From: Planctomycetaceae bacterium
Lineage (GTDB): Bacteria > Planctomycetota > Planctomycetia > Pirellulales > UBA1268
Direction of reading: 5' to 3'
DNA length: 43,439 bases
Assembly: GCA_947449135.1 (NCBI GenBank)
Contig: CANFQO010000019.1
Location: 1-43,439, forward strand
Shown here: in pieces, positions 8,450 to 17,355 of the stretch
Layout: each line of letters opens with the position of its first letter
Numbering within the stretch: the first letter of the stretch is position 1
Program-made: the position numbers and the translations under genes
The notes under the pieces: generated by a model
What the model saw: only the letters and a program-made list of their open reading frames with translations
Told to the model about the DNA's origin: nothing
The model's database searches: none

Positions 8450-8481
8450 AGGAGGCCCTTCTTCAGAGGAACGGCCCTCCT
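8450..8481 (+). terminator. Imperfect hairpin before the defence cluster
   Basis: AGGAGGCCC at 8450-8458 pairs with GGCCCTCCT at 8473-8481 (8 of 9 positions) around a 14-base loop. Only a short T/C-rich run follows, so it is a weak candidate terminator. It lies in the 166-base gap between the acidic hypothetical gene and the first gene of the long cluster, where a transcript boundary is expected. The promoter of the cluster should lie between here and 8548, but I see no clear motif. Confidence 0.4.
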
Positions 8482-8548
8482 TCTTGCAAGGGGTCGCTTC
8501 CACCGCTCAACTTGCGGAGAACGCACGTGAAAAAGACCAGATAGCAGT

Positions 8549-10495
8549 ATGAAACACTTCCCCTGGAGTTTTGCGATTCGCTCGGAGGCGGCGGTGCAAA
8601 CCGATCCGTTTGAAGAGGAGTTTTTTATTGGGCCAAGCGACAGCGAGCTGGATGACGGGCACGTCGCATCGCTTGTTCGCGAATCAGTACAGAACGCGAT
8701 CGATGCTAGGCTAGGAGCCGAGCCGGTTCGGGTAACGTTTGCAATTCATGAAGCGGGTGTTCGTCAGACCGACGCCCTCCGCTATCTCGCCGGACTGCAG
8801 GGCCATCTGGCGGCTCTGAAACCGCCGGTTCCATGGCCCCTGGATGGCAAACGCGGCACCATCCGCTGGCTTGTCTACGAAGACTTTCACACGACGGGCC
8901 TTTGCGGCGATCCGGCGATTGTCGATGACCCACCGCAGGGCCACGCACGTCGCGAGGATTTCTATTGGTTCTGGAGAAATGTTGGCCGTAGCGCTAAGAC
9001 GGGCGAGAAGCTTGGTCGCTGGGGCCTCGGCAAGACGGTGTTTCCGTCGTCGAGCAACATCAACTGCATCATCGGCCTCACGCAGCGCTCGGACGACGAC
9101 CGGCTCCTGCTCATGGGACAGGCAGTTCTTCGTAACCACACGATCCGCGGCAAGCGATATCTGCCCTATGGCCTGCTCAGCGACCCGGATGTCGACGGAT
9201 CGACGCCGATGCCGTTCGAGGGCGAAGAAGCGGCTTCCGACGCCATCCAAGCTTTTCGTTTGCGGCGCAACGGCGAGACCGGCCTCTCGCTCGTGGTCCC
9301 CTTCGTGCGGGATGGCATTACCGCAGAAGCAATCGCCCGTAGCGTTTGCATCCACTTTTTCGTGCGAATTCTGCGCGGTGAACTCGTGGTGGAGACGATC
9401 GACGAGCGCGGCGGGCGGTTCGAGATAACGGCCGACACGATCGACGACGTCGTTCGCCAACTGCGTTGGGAACTGCCAGACGGCCAGCGGCGGGTGAGCC
9501 CCCCACCACTCGAATTGGCCCGCGTAGCACTCGATCGCCTCGCTACCGGGGCGGTCGACGCAACGCTTTCGCCCGCTGGTGCTACGGGCACGGCTGCCTG
9601 GACACGTGACACTCTGCCCAAAGCGATTGCCGAGCCGCTGGCCAAAGCCCTCTCAGCCGACGGTGGCCGCATCTGTGTGAAGGTTCCACTCGTGTTGGAG
9701 CGGGCATCGGGAGACCGCGTCGATACCCATTTCCATGTCATGCTCAGACGCAGATCGGACGGCAAGGGCGAGGGCTGGTACGTCCGCGACGGTATGACGA
9801 TCACGGCTGTAAACAGAAAAAGGCCCTCAGGTGGCGACTACGAAGGGCTGCTGCTTGCCAGTGATTCCGTGATCTCGGGGTTTCTCGGTGATGCCGAAGG
9901 GCCGGCGCATGTCGAGTGGAGCAAAGAGGAGAAGCGGCTCTCCCGCAACTGGCGAACCTTCTCGCGGCGGCTTGGGTTCGTAACGAACGGTATTGTGTAC
10001 CTGGCTGACATGCTCCGCGAGAACCAGCCCAAGGCTGCTTCGCTCGCTCTCGCCAAGGTGTTTTCCGTTCGCTTGCCTTCCAAGCCAGAGGGCCCAACTA
10101 GCCCGACGGTCGACAAACCGGAAGAGATTCCAAGCCGAAGAGATTGGTACGCGATCGGTCCGAAGGGCCACGGGTTCTCTATCCGGAGTGTTCCCAACGC
10201 GCCGCGACCGCCGGTCAACAACCTCCGTGTCACGTTTGCCTACGACGTAAGCAGTGGCGACCCGTTCCGCATCTGGAGTCCTTTTGACTTTGAACTCCGC
10301 CTCGGCCAAGGCAGCACGCTCAAAATCAAGGGTGCCGGCGTGAAGGCCAAGCTCCTCGGGGGCAATGAGGTCCTCCTGACTGATCTTGAGGAAGCGTTCT
10401 TATTCAGTGTCGAGGGCTTTGATGCAGCGCGCGACGTGGTCGTGAGGACGGAAGTTGATGCACCGGCCGATGAGCCTGAGGAAGTGGAGGCTTAG
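8549..10495 (+). CDS. GHKL-type ATPase, first gene of defence cluster
   Basis: A 648-residue protein. The N-terminal 170 residues carry the elements of the Bergerat (GHKL) ATP fold: N-box RESVQNAIDA at 44-53, a G1-like EDFHTTGL at 111-118 and a G2 loop GRWGLGK at 156-162. There is no sensor-kinase dimerisation or receiver part, so it is closer to Hsp90/MutL-type or defence-associated GHKL ATPases than to histidine kinases. The remainder is a long mixed domain with an Arg-rich patch near 450-470 and a beta-rich end. The gene is followed after two bases by the next start, so the two are surely co-translated. It may be an ATP-driven switch or loader for the helicase complex downstream; that role is inferred. 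Confidence 0.7.
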   Translation: MKHFPWSFAIRSEAAVQTDPFEEEFFIGPSDSELDDGHVASLVRESVQNAIDARLGAEPVRVTFAIHEAGVRQTDALRYLAGLQGHLAALKPPVPWPLDGKRGTIRWLVYEDFHTTGLCGDPAIVDDPPQGHARREDFYWFWRNVGRSAKTGEKLGRWGLGKTVFPSSSNINCIIGLTQRSDDDRLLLMGQAVLRNHTIRGKRYLPYGLLSDPDVDGSTPMPFEGEEAASDAIQAFRLRRNGETGLSLVVPFVRDGITAEAIARSVCIHFFVRILRGELVVETIDERGGRFEITADTIDDVVRQLRWELPDGQRRVSPPPLELARVALDRLATGAVDATLSPAGATGTAAWTRDTLPKAIAEPLAKALSADGGRICVKVPLVLERASGDRVDTHFHVMLRRRSDGKGEGWYVRDGMTITAVNRKRPSGGDYEGLLLASDSVISGFLGDAEGPAHVEWSKEEKRLSRNWRTFSRRLGFVTNGIVYLADMLRENQPKAASLALAKVFSVRLPSKPEGPTSPTVDKPEEIPSRRDWYAIGPKGHGFSIRSVPNAPRPPVNNLRVTFAYDVSSGDPFRIWSPFDFELRLGQGSTLKIKGAGVKAKLLGGNEVLLTDLEEAFLFSVEGFDAARDVVVRTEVDAPADEPEEVEA

Positions 10496-10497
10496 CC

Positions 10498-11298
10498 GTG
10501 CTTAAGAGAATCAACTACACCGATCGTCGCCGCATTCCGCGCGGCCAGATCGAGGTAAAAGTGGATCCCACAGACCCCGCTTCGTTCACCATCGATTTGC
10601 CCGCCGACCTGCTATCGAACCCGGACGCAGAAGTTGCTTATGTCGATATTACGTCTGCCGGCAGCTCCGAAGTGCTGCGTCACAAGCTCGTCTGGACTGG
10701 GAATGGTTTCGGCCGCGGCCCCTATCCGCTCGGTCGGATTTCATGGAAGAAGGCCATCTTTGATGTGAAGGTGGTTGAGGTTGTGGGAGACGACCCAGGG
10801 CGTATCCTGCGGCGAGCCTCGCGGATCAAGGCCGTGGGGGCGGGCGGTGACCCAAACGACGGTGCGACACACCAGCTGCTCGCCACGATCCGCGAGCCGC
10901 TCGGTGAGCAGGTCTGGAGCCTTCGATTTGGGGAGTCGGTCACGCTCGTCCTGAATGATGCGCTGTCGATGAGCGACGAGCAGTTTCTCGGGAATCAGGC
11001 ATTTGCTTCGCTCGTGTTTCCTGAGATCTGCCGTCGGGCGCTCGAGTGGGCCACCGTTGCCGAGGGTGTGACGCCTGGTGATCTGACGGCGGACGATACG
11101 AACGCAGCTTCGCTATGGATCCGCTTTGCGGTCGAGATCGCCCCCGATGCGCAGTGTCCGATGACACCGGTTGGTGGCTGGGCGCCCCACAACCGGAGTG
11201 ACCTCGACGAGTGGATCGACACGGTAGTGGAGTGTCTCTGTCGGCGTCATCAGCTTTGCTCGGCCCTGTCGGCGGCCGGCCCGGAGGCCTTCTCATGA
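10498..11298 (+). CDS. Hypothetical partner of the GHKL ATPase
   Basis: A 266-residue protein starting at GTG 10498, with GGAGG at 10486-10490, two bases after the ATPase stop. Its stop overlaps the next ATG (ATGA at 11295-11298). The first about 110 residues look beta-rich (FTIDLPADLL, EVAYVDITSAG, IFDVKVVEVVG), and the second half is helical with several acidic surfaces. I recognise no family and no catalytic motif. Tight coupling on both sides implies a stoichiometric complex with the GHKL ATPase and the DUF6339-like protein. Confidence 0.65.
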   Translation: MLKRINYTDRRRIPRGQIEVKVDPTDPASFTIDLPADLLSNPDAEVAYVDITSAGSSEVLRHKLVWTGNGFGRGPYPLGRISWKKAIFDVKVVEVVGDDPGRILRRASRIKAVGAGGDPNDGATHQLLATIREPLGEQVWSLRFGESVTLVLNDALSMSDEQFLGNQAFASLVFPEICRRALEWATVAEGVTPGDLTADDTNAASLWIRFAVEIAPDAQCPMTPVGGWAPHNRSDLDEWIDTVVECLCRRHQLCSALSAAGPEAFS

Positions 11299-12119
11299 GC
11301 GTCCAGAGCGGAATTCTTCGTCGGTTCAATAACGCTGGAATCACTGAGTTTGTGCGGCGGATTGAGACGCTCCGCGCTGGCGGCGCGGCCGAAATCGACG
11401 ACGCCTTTGTAACCGACGGCAAGCTCACAGAGCCGATCGTGCCCGAGGTGCCGATAGAGCGCCCTGCGTTCAAGACGAAGTGGGATGCCGGGGCCTACCT
11501 GAGCGAGCGCACCCGGGCGGCTCGCACAGTCCACGGCGACGATGACCGCGGTCTGTGGACGTGGCTATCCGCGTGGCACTGGGATGCGGTGTGTCCCGTG
11601 CGCGACGACGGGCGGCGGAAGGTGCTGAATCCGCTGTCATACGTATTCGGGTATGGGTTTGCGAAGCGACAGAAACAACACCTACTCGCCGCGGCAACCC
11701 ATGTTTTTGAACTGCATCCGGATTCACGGCTTCTACTCACTGGTCCTGTTTACTCACTCACTCAAGCCGTCCACGAAGTTCTGACGCGACTGTCATTGAT
11801 GCGTATTAGCGGAATCGCAGAGTTGCTTGATGTGCTCTACTGGGACAAGACAGCCGAACGGATCAAGCGAGGCGTCGTTGACAACACGCCGCGGCCCGGC
11901 GACCTTCGCAATCGCCTACCGGCGCGCATCCGCCAGCTCGAAGTCACCCACGACCTCACAAACCTCAATGCCGAGCAACTTCTCAACCTGCTGGGTGATG
12001 AGTTTCGGCAGTGGGCAGTAGCCCCAGCTGCTACGCCCGCAACGTCTCGCCCGTCACGGCGCACCGCCTCGGCGTCGCCCTCTGCCCCACCCGCGGCCCC
12101 CCAAAGCCCGCATTCCTGA
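11295..12119 (+). CDS. DUF6339-like protein
   Basis: A 274-residue protein. The ATG at 11295 overlaps the preceding stop by ATGA and is preferred over upstream in-frame starts. Residues about 86-100 (GLWTWLSAWHWDAVCP), 143-152 (DSRLLLTGPV) and 177-192 (LLDVLYWDKTAERIKR) follow the pattern I remember for DUF6339, a family of unknown function found beside restriction-like and helicase genes. The last 35 residues are an Ala/Pro/Ser tail, probably flexible. It precedes the large helicase by 41 bases. The name is from memory of the family pattern, so it is moderate confidence; biochemical function is unknown. Confidence 0.6.
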   Translation: MSVQSGILRRFNNAGITEFVRRIETLRAGGAAEIDDAFVTDGKLTEPIVPEVPIERPAFKTKWDAGAYLSERTRAARTVHGDDDRGLWTWLSAWHWDAVCPVRDDGRRKVLNPLSYVFGYGFAKRQKQHLLAAATHVFELHPDSRLLLTGPVYSLTQAVHEVLTRLSLMRISGIAELLDVLYWDKTAERIKRGVVDNTPRPGDLRNRLPARIRQLEVTHDLTNLNAEQLLNLLGDEFRQWAVAPAATPATSRPSRRTASASPSAPPAAPQSPHS

Positions 12120-12160
12120 GATACTCTTGGCCGAATTCCACGGTCCTGTAGAGAACCCAA

Positions 12161-15100
12161 ATGAACGTCTTCGAAGTCCATCGCCGCATCATCGACGACT
12201 ATGCCCGGTACATCCAGTCGTTCATCCGTATCGAAGACGACGAGATCCGCAAGACGGTCGATGAGGAGCTAGCCAAAGGAAAGCTCTGGCCGGAGCCCCT
12301 CCTACAGTTCAATCCGGCTTTCAAGAACGCGGGGAAGGTCGCTGACCTTGCCGCCTCAGGCGTTCTTCATCGCGACACAGGCGACGTCTTCACGGGCTAC
12401 TCGCTCTGGCAGCACCAGCTCGACGCGATCCAGCTCGGTGCGGCCGGCAAAGACTTCGTCGTCACCTCGGGTACCGGCTCTGGGAAGTCGCTGACGTACA
12501 TCGGCACGATCTTCAGCCACCTGCTGGCGAACGCTGGCAGTAGGGGCGTGGTGGCGGTCGTCGTCTACCCTCTCAATGCCCTCATCAACAGCCAGACCGA
12601 CGAGCTCAATCGCTACGCGGCCAACTACAAGCAGGCGAAAAACCACGAACTTCCAATCTCTTACGGCCAGTACACCGGCCAGGAGGAGGAAAGCCGGCGG
12701 GAGAAGATGCGGCAGAGCCCGCCGCAGATTCTGCTCACTAACTACATGATGCTCGAGCTGCTCCTCACCCGCGTGCAGGAGCGATCGATCCGTGACGCCA
12801 TCTACGAAAACCTCCGCTACCTGGTCTTCGACGAGCTCCACACCTACCGCGGTCGCCAGGGCGCCGACGTAGCGATGCTTATTCGCCGTATCCGCGCACA
12901 GTGTCGTCACGACGTCGTGTGCATCGGTACCTCCGCGACCATGGTGTCGGGCGGCACGACCGACGACCGCCGCCGGAAGGTAGCTCAGGTCGCCTCGATG
13001 CTGTTCGGCAAACCGTTCGAGCCGTCGCAGGTCGTCGGCGAGACACTCGCCCCATCACTCGATGCCTCCGCAGGCCCGCCAACCAAACAGCAGCTCGCCG
13101 CCGCCATCGCCGCAGGCGTTTTGCCCTCTGCCGATCTCGCGGCCCTGCGCGTCCACCCGGTGGCCCTCTGGCTCGAGGCCCGAGCCGCGCTCGACGAGGC
13201 GGAAGGCGAACTGCTTCGCCGCAAGCCACGCCCGGTGAATGACCTTGCCACGTTGCTGGCCGAGGAATCCGGCGTGAGCAAGAAGAGTTGCCTTGATGCC
13301 CTTTCCGGTGTGCTCTTGTGGATCAGCACCGTCAACGAGGCGATCCAGAAACAGGGTCGCCGTGACACCGTACTTCCATACCGTCTTCACCAATTCATTT
13401 CACAGACGGGCTCGGTTTACACCACGCTCGACCGCGGTGCAGATCGGTTCATCACGCTCGAGCCCGGCATCTACAAAAAAGACTCCGACAGCAAACCGAT
13501 CTTTCCGAACGTCTTCAGCCGTGGCAGCGGCCGAACGTTCATCTGCGTGAGCCGCTCGGGCTCCCGGCTCATGCCTCGCGAGCTCAAGGAATACGTCGAG
13601 GACGAGGAGACGACGGACGGCTACCTGATCCCCGGCGATGATGTCTGGAATTCCGACACCGACCTCGACGAGCTTCCCGACTCGTGGTTCAAGTTCACGA
13701 AGGCCGGTCGCGTACCCGCCAAAGAGTATGCCGAGCGACTGCCCAAGCGGCTGTATTACGACGCCGATGGCAACTGCTCCGAGACTACGCCACTGGAGTA
13801 CGAGGGCTGGTTTATGCCGGCGCCGCTGCTCTTCGACCCCACGAGCGGCACGTTCTTCGACGCAAAGACCCACGAATCCACGAAGCTCGCCACACTCGGC
13901 AGCGAAGGCCGCAGCACGTCCACCACGATCACCGCCTTCTCGATCCTCGCCCAGCTGCGGGAGGCGGGCTACTCGCTCGCCGACCAGAAGCTGCTCTCGT
14001 TCACCGACAACCGGCAAGACGCTGCTCTCCAGGCGGGCCACTTCAACGATTTCGTGCAGGTCGTCCACCTCCGCTCGGCCATTCACAAGGCGCTCGAAAC
14101 AGCCACTGACAACCGCCTCACGTTCGCCGCCCTCGGCCCAGCGGTTTTCAAGGCTCTAAGCCTGCCTTTCACTCACTTTGCCAACCAGGAACGCGAGCCC
14201 GACCTCGCTCCGGTCCGCCGTAAATACGAGGAGACGCTCCAACAGTTCATCGTCTACCGGGCCCTTGCCGACCTCGAACGCAGCTGGCGGATCGTGCTGC
14301 CAAATCTCGAACAGTGTGCGCTCCTCGAGATCGAATATGCCGACCTCCCCGAGATCGCCGCCACCGAATCCTTCTGGCAGGACACGCCCGTCCTCCGCAG
14401 CCTGTCACCCGCCCAGCGGTCCGACTTCCTCTCCACAATTCTCGATTACTTCCGCCTCGAATACGCGATTCACAGTGCAAACTACCTCGAATACGAGAAG
14501 ATGCGCCAGGCGGAGAAGGAGTTCCGCGAAAAGCTCAAGGCGCCATGGACGTTAGACGAGAACGAGCGGCTGTCCAATCCCCGCGTGCTCCGCTACGAGC
14601 CGCTCGACCGGAGGGCGAACATGGCCTCGGCGAGCATCGGCCCGACGAGTAGCCTTGGCAAGTACATCAAGAAATATGTCAAGGACGCCGATCTCGACAC
14701 CACGCCCGTGCAGGGCGACCACTACAGAGACTTCATCCTCGGCCTCTGTCGCAAACTTGCGGACGCCGATTACCTTCACGAGCAGGAGGCGAAGGCCGAG
14801 GGGGGCGACAAGATCCCCGTCTTTCGCCTCAAGATCGACAAGCTCGTCTGGACGCTGGGTGACGGCGAGACAGTGAAGAACGACGTCATCAAGCGGCGAA
14901 GCTACAAAAACGCCACGCTCCCGCCCAATGTGTTCTTCCGCGACATGTACCGCCGCGACTTTGTCACGGCCAAGCGGCTCCGGGCGGCCGACCATACCGG
15001 GCAGCTCGACAAGGATGACCGGCTCGATCGCGAGGAGCGTTTCAAGTGCGATTGGTGGCTTGACGCTGACACGAAGAAGAAGCGTGACGAAGACAAGATC

Positions 15101-17332
15101 CGTACCCAGGCGATCAGTTGTCTATTCTGTTCGCCCACGATGGAGCTCGGCGTAGATATTGGCGGCCTCTCTGTGGTCCACCTCCGTAACGCTCCGCCGA
15201 ACTCAGCCAGCTACGCCCAGCGATCGGGCCGAGCCGGCCGCAGCGGCCAAGGGGCCCTCGTCTTCACCTACTGCTCCGGCTTTTCTGCGCACGACCGCCA
15301 TTTCTTCCAGGAGCAGGCGGACTTGGTGGCCGGTGCCGTCCAGCCGCCGCGGCTCGACCTGTTTAACCGCGAACTCCTGCTGACTCACTTGAACGCCTTG
15401 GCGATCTCGGAAGTCGGCCTTCCAGGCCTCGATTCCGACGGCGGCAGCCAGGCGTCGCTCAAGACGTTGGTGGACATCGATGCCGCCCTGATGCCGCTCC
15501 GACCGGGCGTCCGCGAGGGCTTGAAGATCCCCGATCGTACGCTCGCGGCGATCAAGGCATGCTTTCGCCGCGTGATTGCCGATTTCGAGGCCGTCCTCGC
15601 CAATAAGGCTCCGTGGTTCGCCGAATCGTGGATCGATACGTCGCTTGCCAAGCTGGCAGATCACCTCGACGAGTCGCTGGGGCGGTGGCGCAAGCTCTTT
15701 CAGGCAGCCAAGCAAAGCCGCTCTAAGGCGACCACCCGCATCGAGAGTGGCACGCTCGTGGCCACGAGCGACGAATACAAGCGGCTCGTCCGCCAGCAAA
15801 ACCAGTCCACCCGACAGATCAACCTTCTTTTGAATGAAATGGGCCCCAAGTCGCAAAACCTCTCCGAGTTCTACCCGTACCGTTACCTCGCTTCAGAGGG
15901 TTTTCTGCCGGGCTACAACTTCACCCGGCTGCCACTGCGGATCTTCATCGAGTCTGGCCAGTCGGCCGGGGAATACATTTCGCGGCCGAGAGCGATCGCG
16001 TTGCGAGAGTTTGGTCCGCTCAACCTCATCTACCACAACGGCCGCAAGTTCAAGGTTCACCAGCTCGTCCTCCAGTCGCCGGAAGACGCCCTGACCGACG
16101 CCAAGGTCAGTACAAAGGTCGGCTACTTTCTCACGGGCGAACAGAAACTCCTTGAGAACTGCCCCTTTTCAGGAGTCAGCCTTGCCGACAACGCCAACAA
16201 GGAGCACATCACCGACCTCATCGAGATGCAGGAGTCCCGTGCCGAGGAGATCGACCGCATCTCCTGCGAGGAGGAGGAACGTGTTTCCCGTGGCTTCGAG
16301 ATCGACACGTTCTTCACGGTCGAAAACCTCGACCGCGTTCGCAAGGCCGTTGCCCGCTCGGGCGACAGCCAACTGCTCAACCTTCGCTACCTGCCTGCCG
16401 CCCGGTTGGTGTACGTGAATCGCAAGTGGCGCACGTCGCCGCACATTGGCTTTCCGCTCGGCATGGTAAACGGCTTCTGGAAGTCGAAGATTCCCGACCC
16501 GCCCAAGGACGCCGCCCAACAGCGGGAGCCCTACCGCCTCGTCTCGCTGACGACATCAAACACCGCCGACGCCCTCTATATCGAGCCGGTCCAGCCGCTC
16601 GGCCTCACTGCCGCAGGCGTGATCTCGCTCCAGCACGCGCTCAAGAGAGCGATCGAGGCGGAGTTTCAGGTGGAGCCAGCCGAGATCGGCGTCGTTGCCG
16701 TGGGCAACATGGCCTCCCCGAACATCCTCATCTACGAGGCGGCCGAGGGCAGTCTCGGTATCCTATCTCGGTTTGCGGACGACCCTGACGTCCTCCACCG
16801 CGTCGTTCGGCAGGCGCAGAAGATATGCCGCTTCGATGACGCCGACTACAAGGCCAAGGCTTCCTACGACGACCTCTTGAGCTACCAAAACCAGCGGGAT
16901 CACAAGACGCTCGACCGATTCGAGATCAAGGAGGCCCTCGAAAAGCTCCTCGCCTGCACGGTCGAGCTGCAAACCAACTCCGCTTACGCCAACTACGACG
17001 CCCACTATCAGGGCCTACTCCCGTTCCTCGACCCCAACTCCACGCTTGAGCGGACGTTCCTCGATTACCTTCACGACCGTGGCCTCCGTCTCCCCGATTC
17101 GGCCCAGACGTACACGCCGGGCGTTTACAGCCAGCCCGACTTCTTCTACGAACCGGGAACATGGCTCTTCATTGACGGCTCCGTCCACGACAAGCCCGAG
17201 GTGAAAGCCGACGACGTGAGAAAACGCGGCGAACTCCGAGCCCAGGGCATGGAGGTGCTGGTCTACCGCTATGACGACGACCTCGCCACGTTCGTCGCGT
17301 CTCGCCCAGACCTCTTTTTCAAAGTCCGCTGA
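12161..17332 (+). CDS. Giant SF2 helicase with DUF1998-like region and endonuclease-like C-terminus (DrmA/DrmB- or DruE-like)
   Basis: A 1723-residue protein. Walker A SGTGSGKS is at 103-110, DELH at 224-227 and SAT at 258-260, followed by a long insertion of about 700 residues. The second RecA lobe has CSPTMELGVDIGG and YAQRSGRAGR at 1018-1027. This is the COG1205/YprA style of helicase. Near 1520-1545 ILIYEAAEGSLGIL recalls the DUF1998 core but without its usual zinc cysteine cluster. The last about 110 residues (Asp1660 in QPDFFYE, then FIDGSVHD with Asp1672 and His1676) resemble Vsr/PD-(D/E)XK-like endonuclease ends. Functionally it could combine DISARM DrmA and DrmB, or be a DruE relative; size and architecture allow either. 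It is 23 bases upstream of the SNF2 gene. Confidence 0.8.
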   Translation: MNVFEVHRRIIDDYARYIQSFIRIEDDEIRKTVDEELAKGKLWPEPLLQFNPAFKNAGKVADLAASGVLHRDTGDVFTGYSLWQHQLDAIQLGAAGKDFVVTSGTGSGKSLTYIGTIFSHLLANAGSRGVVAVVVYPLNALINSQTDELNRYAANYKQAKNHELPISYGQYTGQEEESRREKMRQSPPQILLTNYMMLELLLTRVQERSIRDAIYENLRYLVFDELHTYRGRQGADVAMLIRRIRAQCRHDVVCIGTSATMVSGGTTDDRRRKVAQVASMLFGKPFEPSQVVGETLAPSLDASAGPPTKQQLAAAIAAGVLPSADLAALRVHPVALWLEARAALDEAEGELLRRKPRPVNDLATLLAEESGVSKKSCLDALSGVLLWISTVNEAIQKQGRRDTVLPYRLHQFISQTGSVYTTLDRGADRFITLEPGIYKKDSDSKPIFPNVFSRGSGRTFICVSRSGSRLMPRELKEYVEDEETTDGYLIPGDDVWNSDTDLDELPDSWFKFTKAGRVPAKEYAERLPKRLYYDADGNCSETTPLEYEGWFMPAPLLFDPTSGTFFDAKTHESTKLATLGSEGRSTSTTITAFSILAQLREAGYSLADQKLLSFTDNRQDAALQAGHFNDFVQVVHLRSAIHKALETATDNRLTFAALGPAVFKALSLPFTHFANQEREPDLAPVRRKYEETLQQFIVYRALADLERSWRIVLPNLEQCALLEIEYADLPEIAATESFWQDTPVLRSLSPAQRSDFLSTILDYFRLEYAIHSANYLEYEKMRQAEKEFREKLKAPWTLDENERLSNPRVLRYEPLDRRANMASASIGPTSSLGKYIKKYVKDADLDTTPVQGDHYRDFILGLCRKLADADYLHEQEAKAEGGDKIPVFRLKIDKLVWTLGDGETVKNDVIKRRSYKNATLPPNVFFRDMYRRDFVTAKRLRAADHTGQLDKDDRLDREERFKCDWWLDADTKKKRDEDKIRTQAISCLFCSPTMELGVDIGGLSVVHLRNAPPNSASYAQRSGRAGRSGQGALVFTYCSGFSAHDRHFFQEQADLVAGAVQPPRLDLFNRELLLTHLNALAISEVGLPGLDSDGGSQASLKTLVDIDAALMPLRPGVREGLKIPDRTLAAIKACFRRVIADFEAVLANKAPWFAESWIDTSLAKLADHLDESLGRWRKLFQAAKQSRSKATTRIESGTLVATSDEYKRLVRQQNQSTRQINLLLNEMGPKSQNLSEFYPYRYLASEGFLPGYNFTRLPLRIFIESGQSAGEYISRPRAIALREFGPLNLIYHNGRKFKVHQLVLQSPEDALTDAKVSTKVGYFLTGEQKLLENCPFSGVSLADNANKEHITDLIEMQESRAEEIDRISCEEEERVSRGFEIDTFFTVENLDRVRKAVARSGDSQLLNLRYLPAARLVYVNRKWRTSPHIGFPLGMVNGFWKSKIPDPPKDAAQQREPYRLVSLTTSNTADALYIEPVQPLGLTAAGVISLQHALKRAIEAEFQVEPAEIGVVAVGNMASPNILIYEAAEGSLGILSRFADDPDVLHRVVRQAQKICRFDDADYKAKASYDDLLSYQNQRDHKTLDRFEIKEALEKLLACTVELQTNSAYANYDAHYQGLLPFLDPNSTLERTFLDYLHDRGLRLPDSAQTYTPGVYSQPDFFYEPGTWLFIDGSVHDKPEVKADDVRKRGELRAQGMEVLVYRYDDDLATFVASRPDLFFKVR

Positions 17333-17355
17333 CTCTCTGCAAGGATGCACATCGC

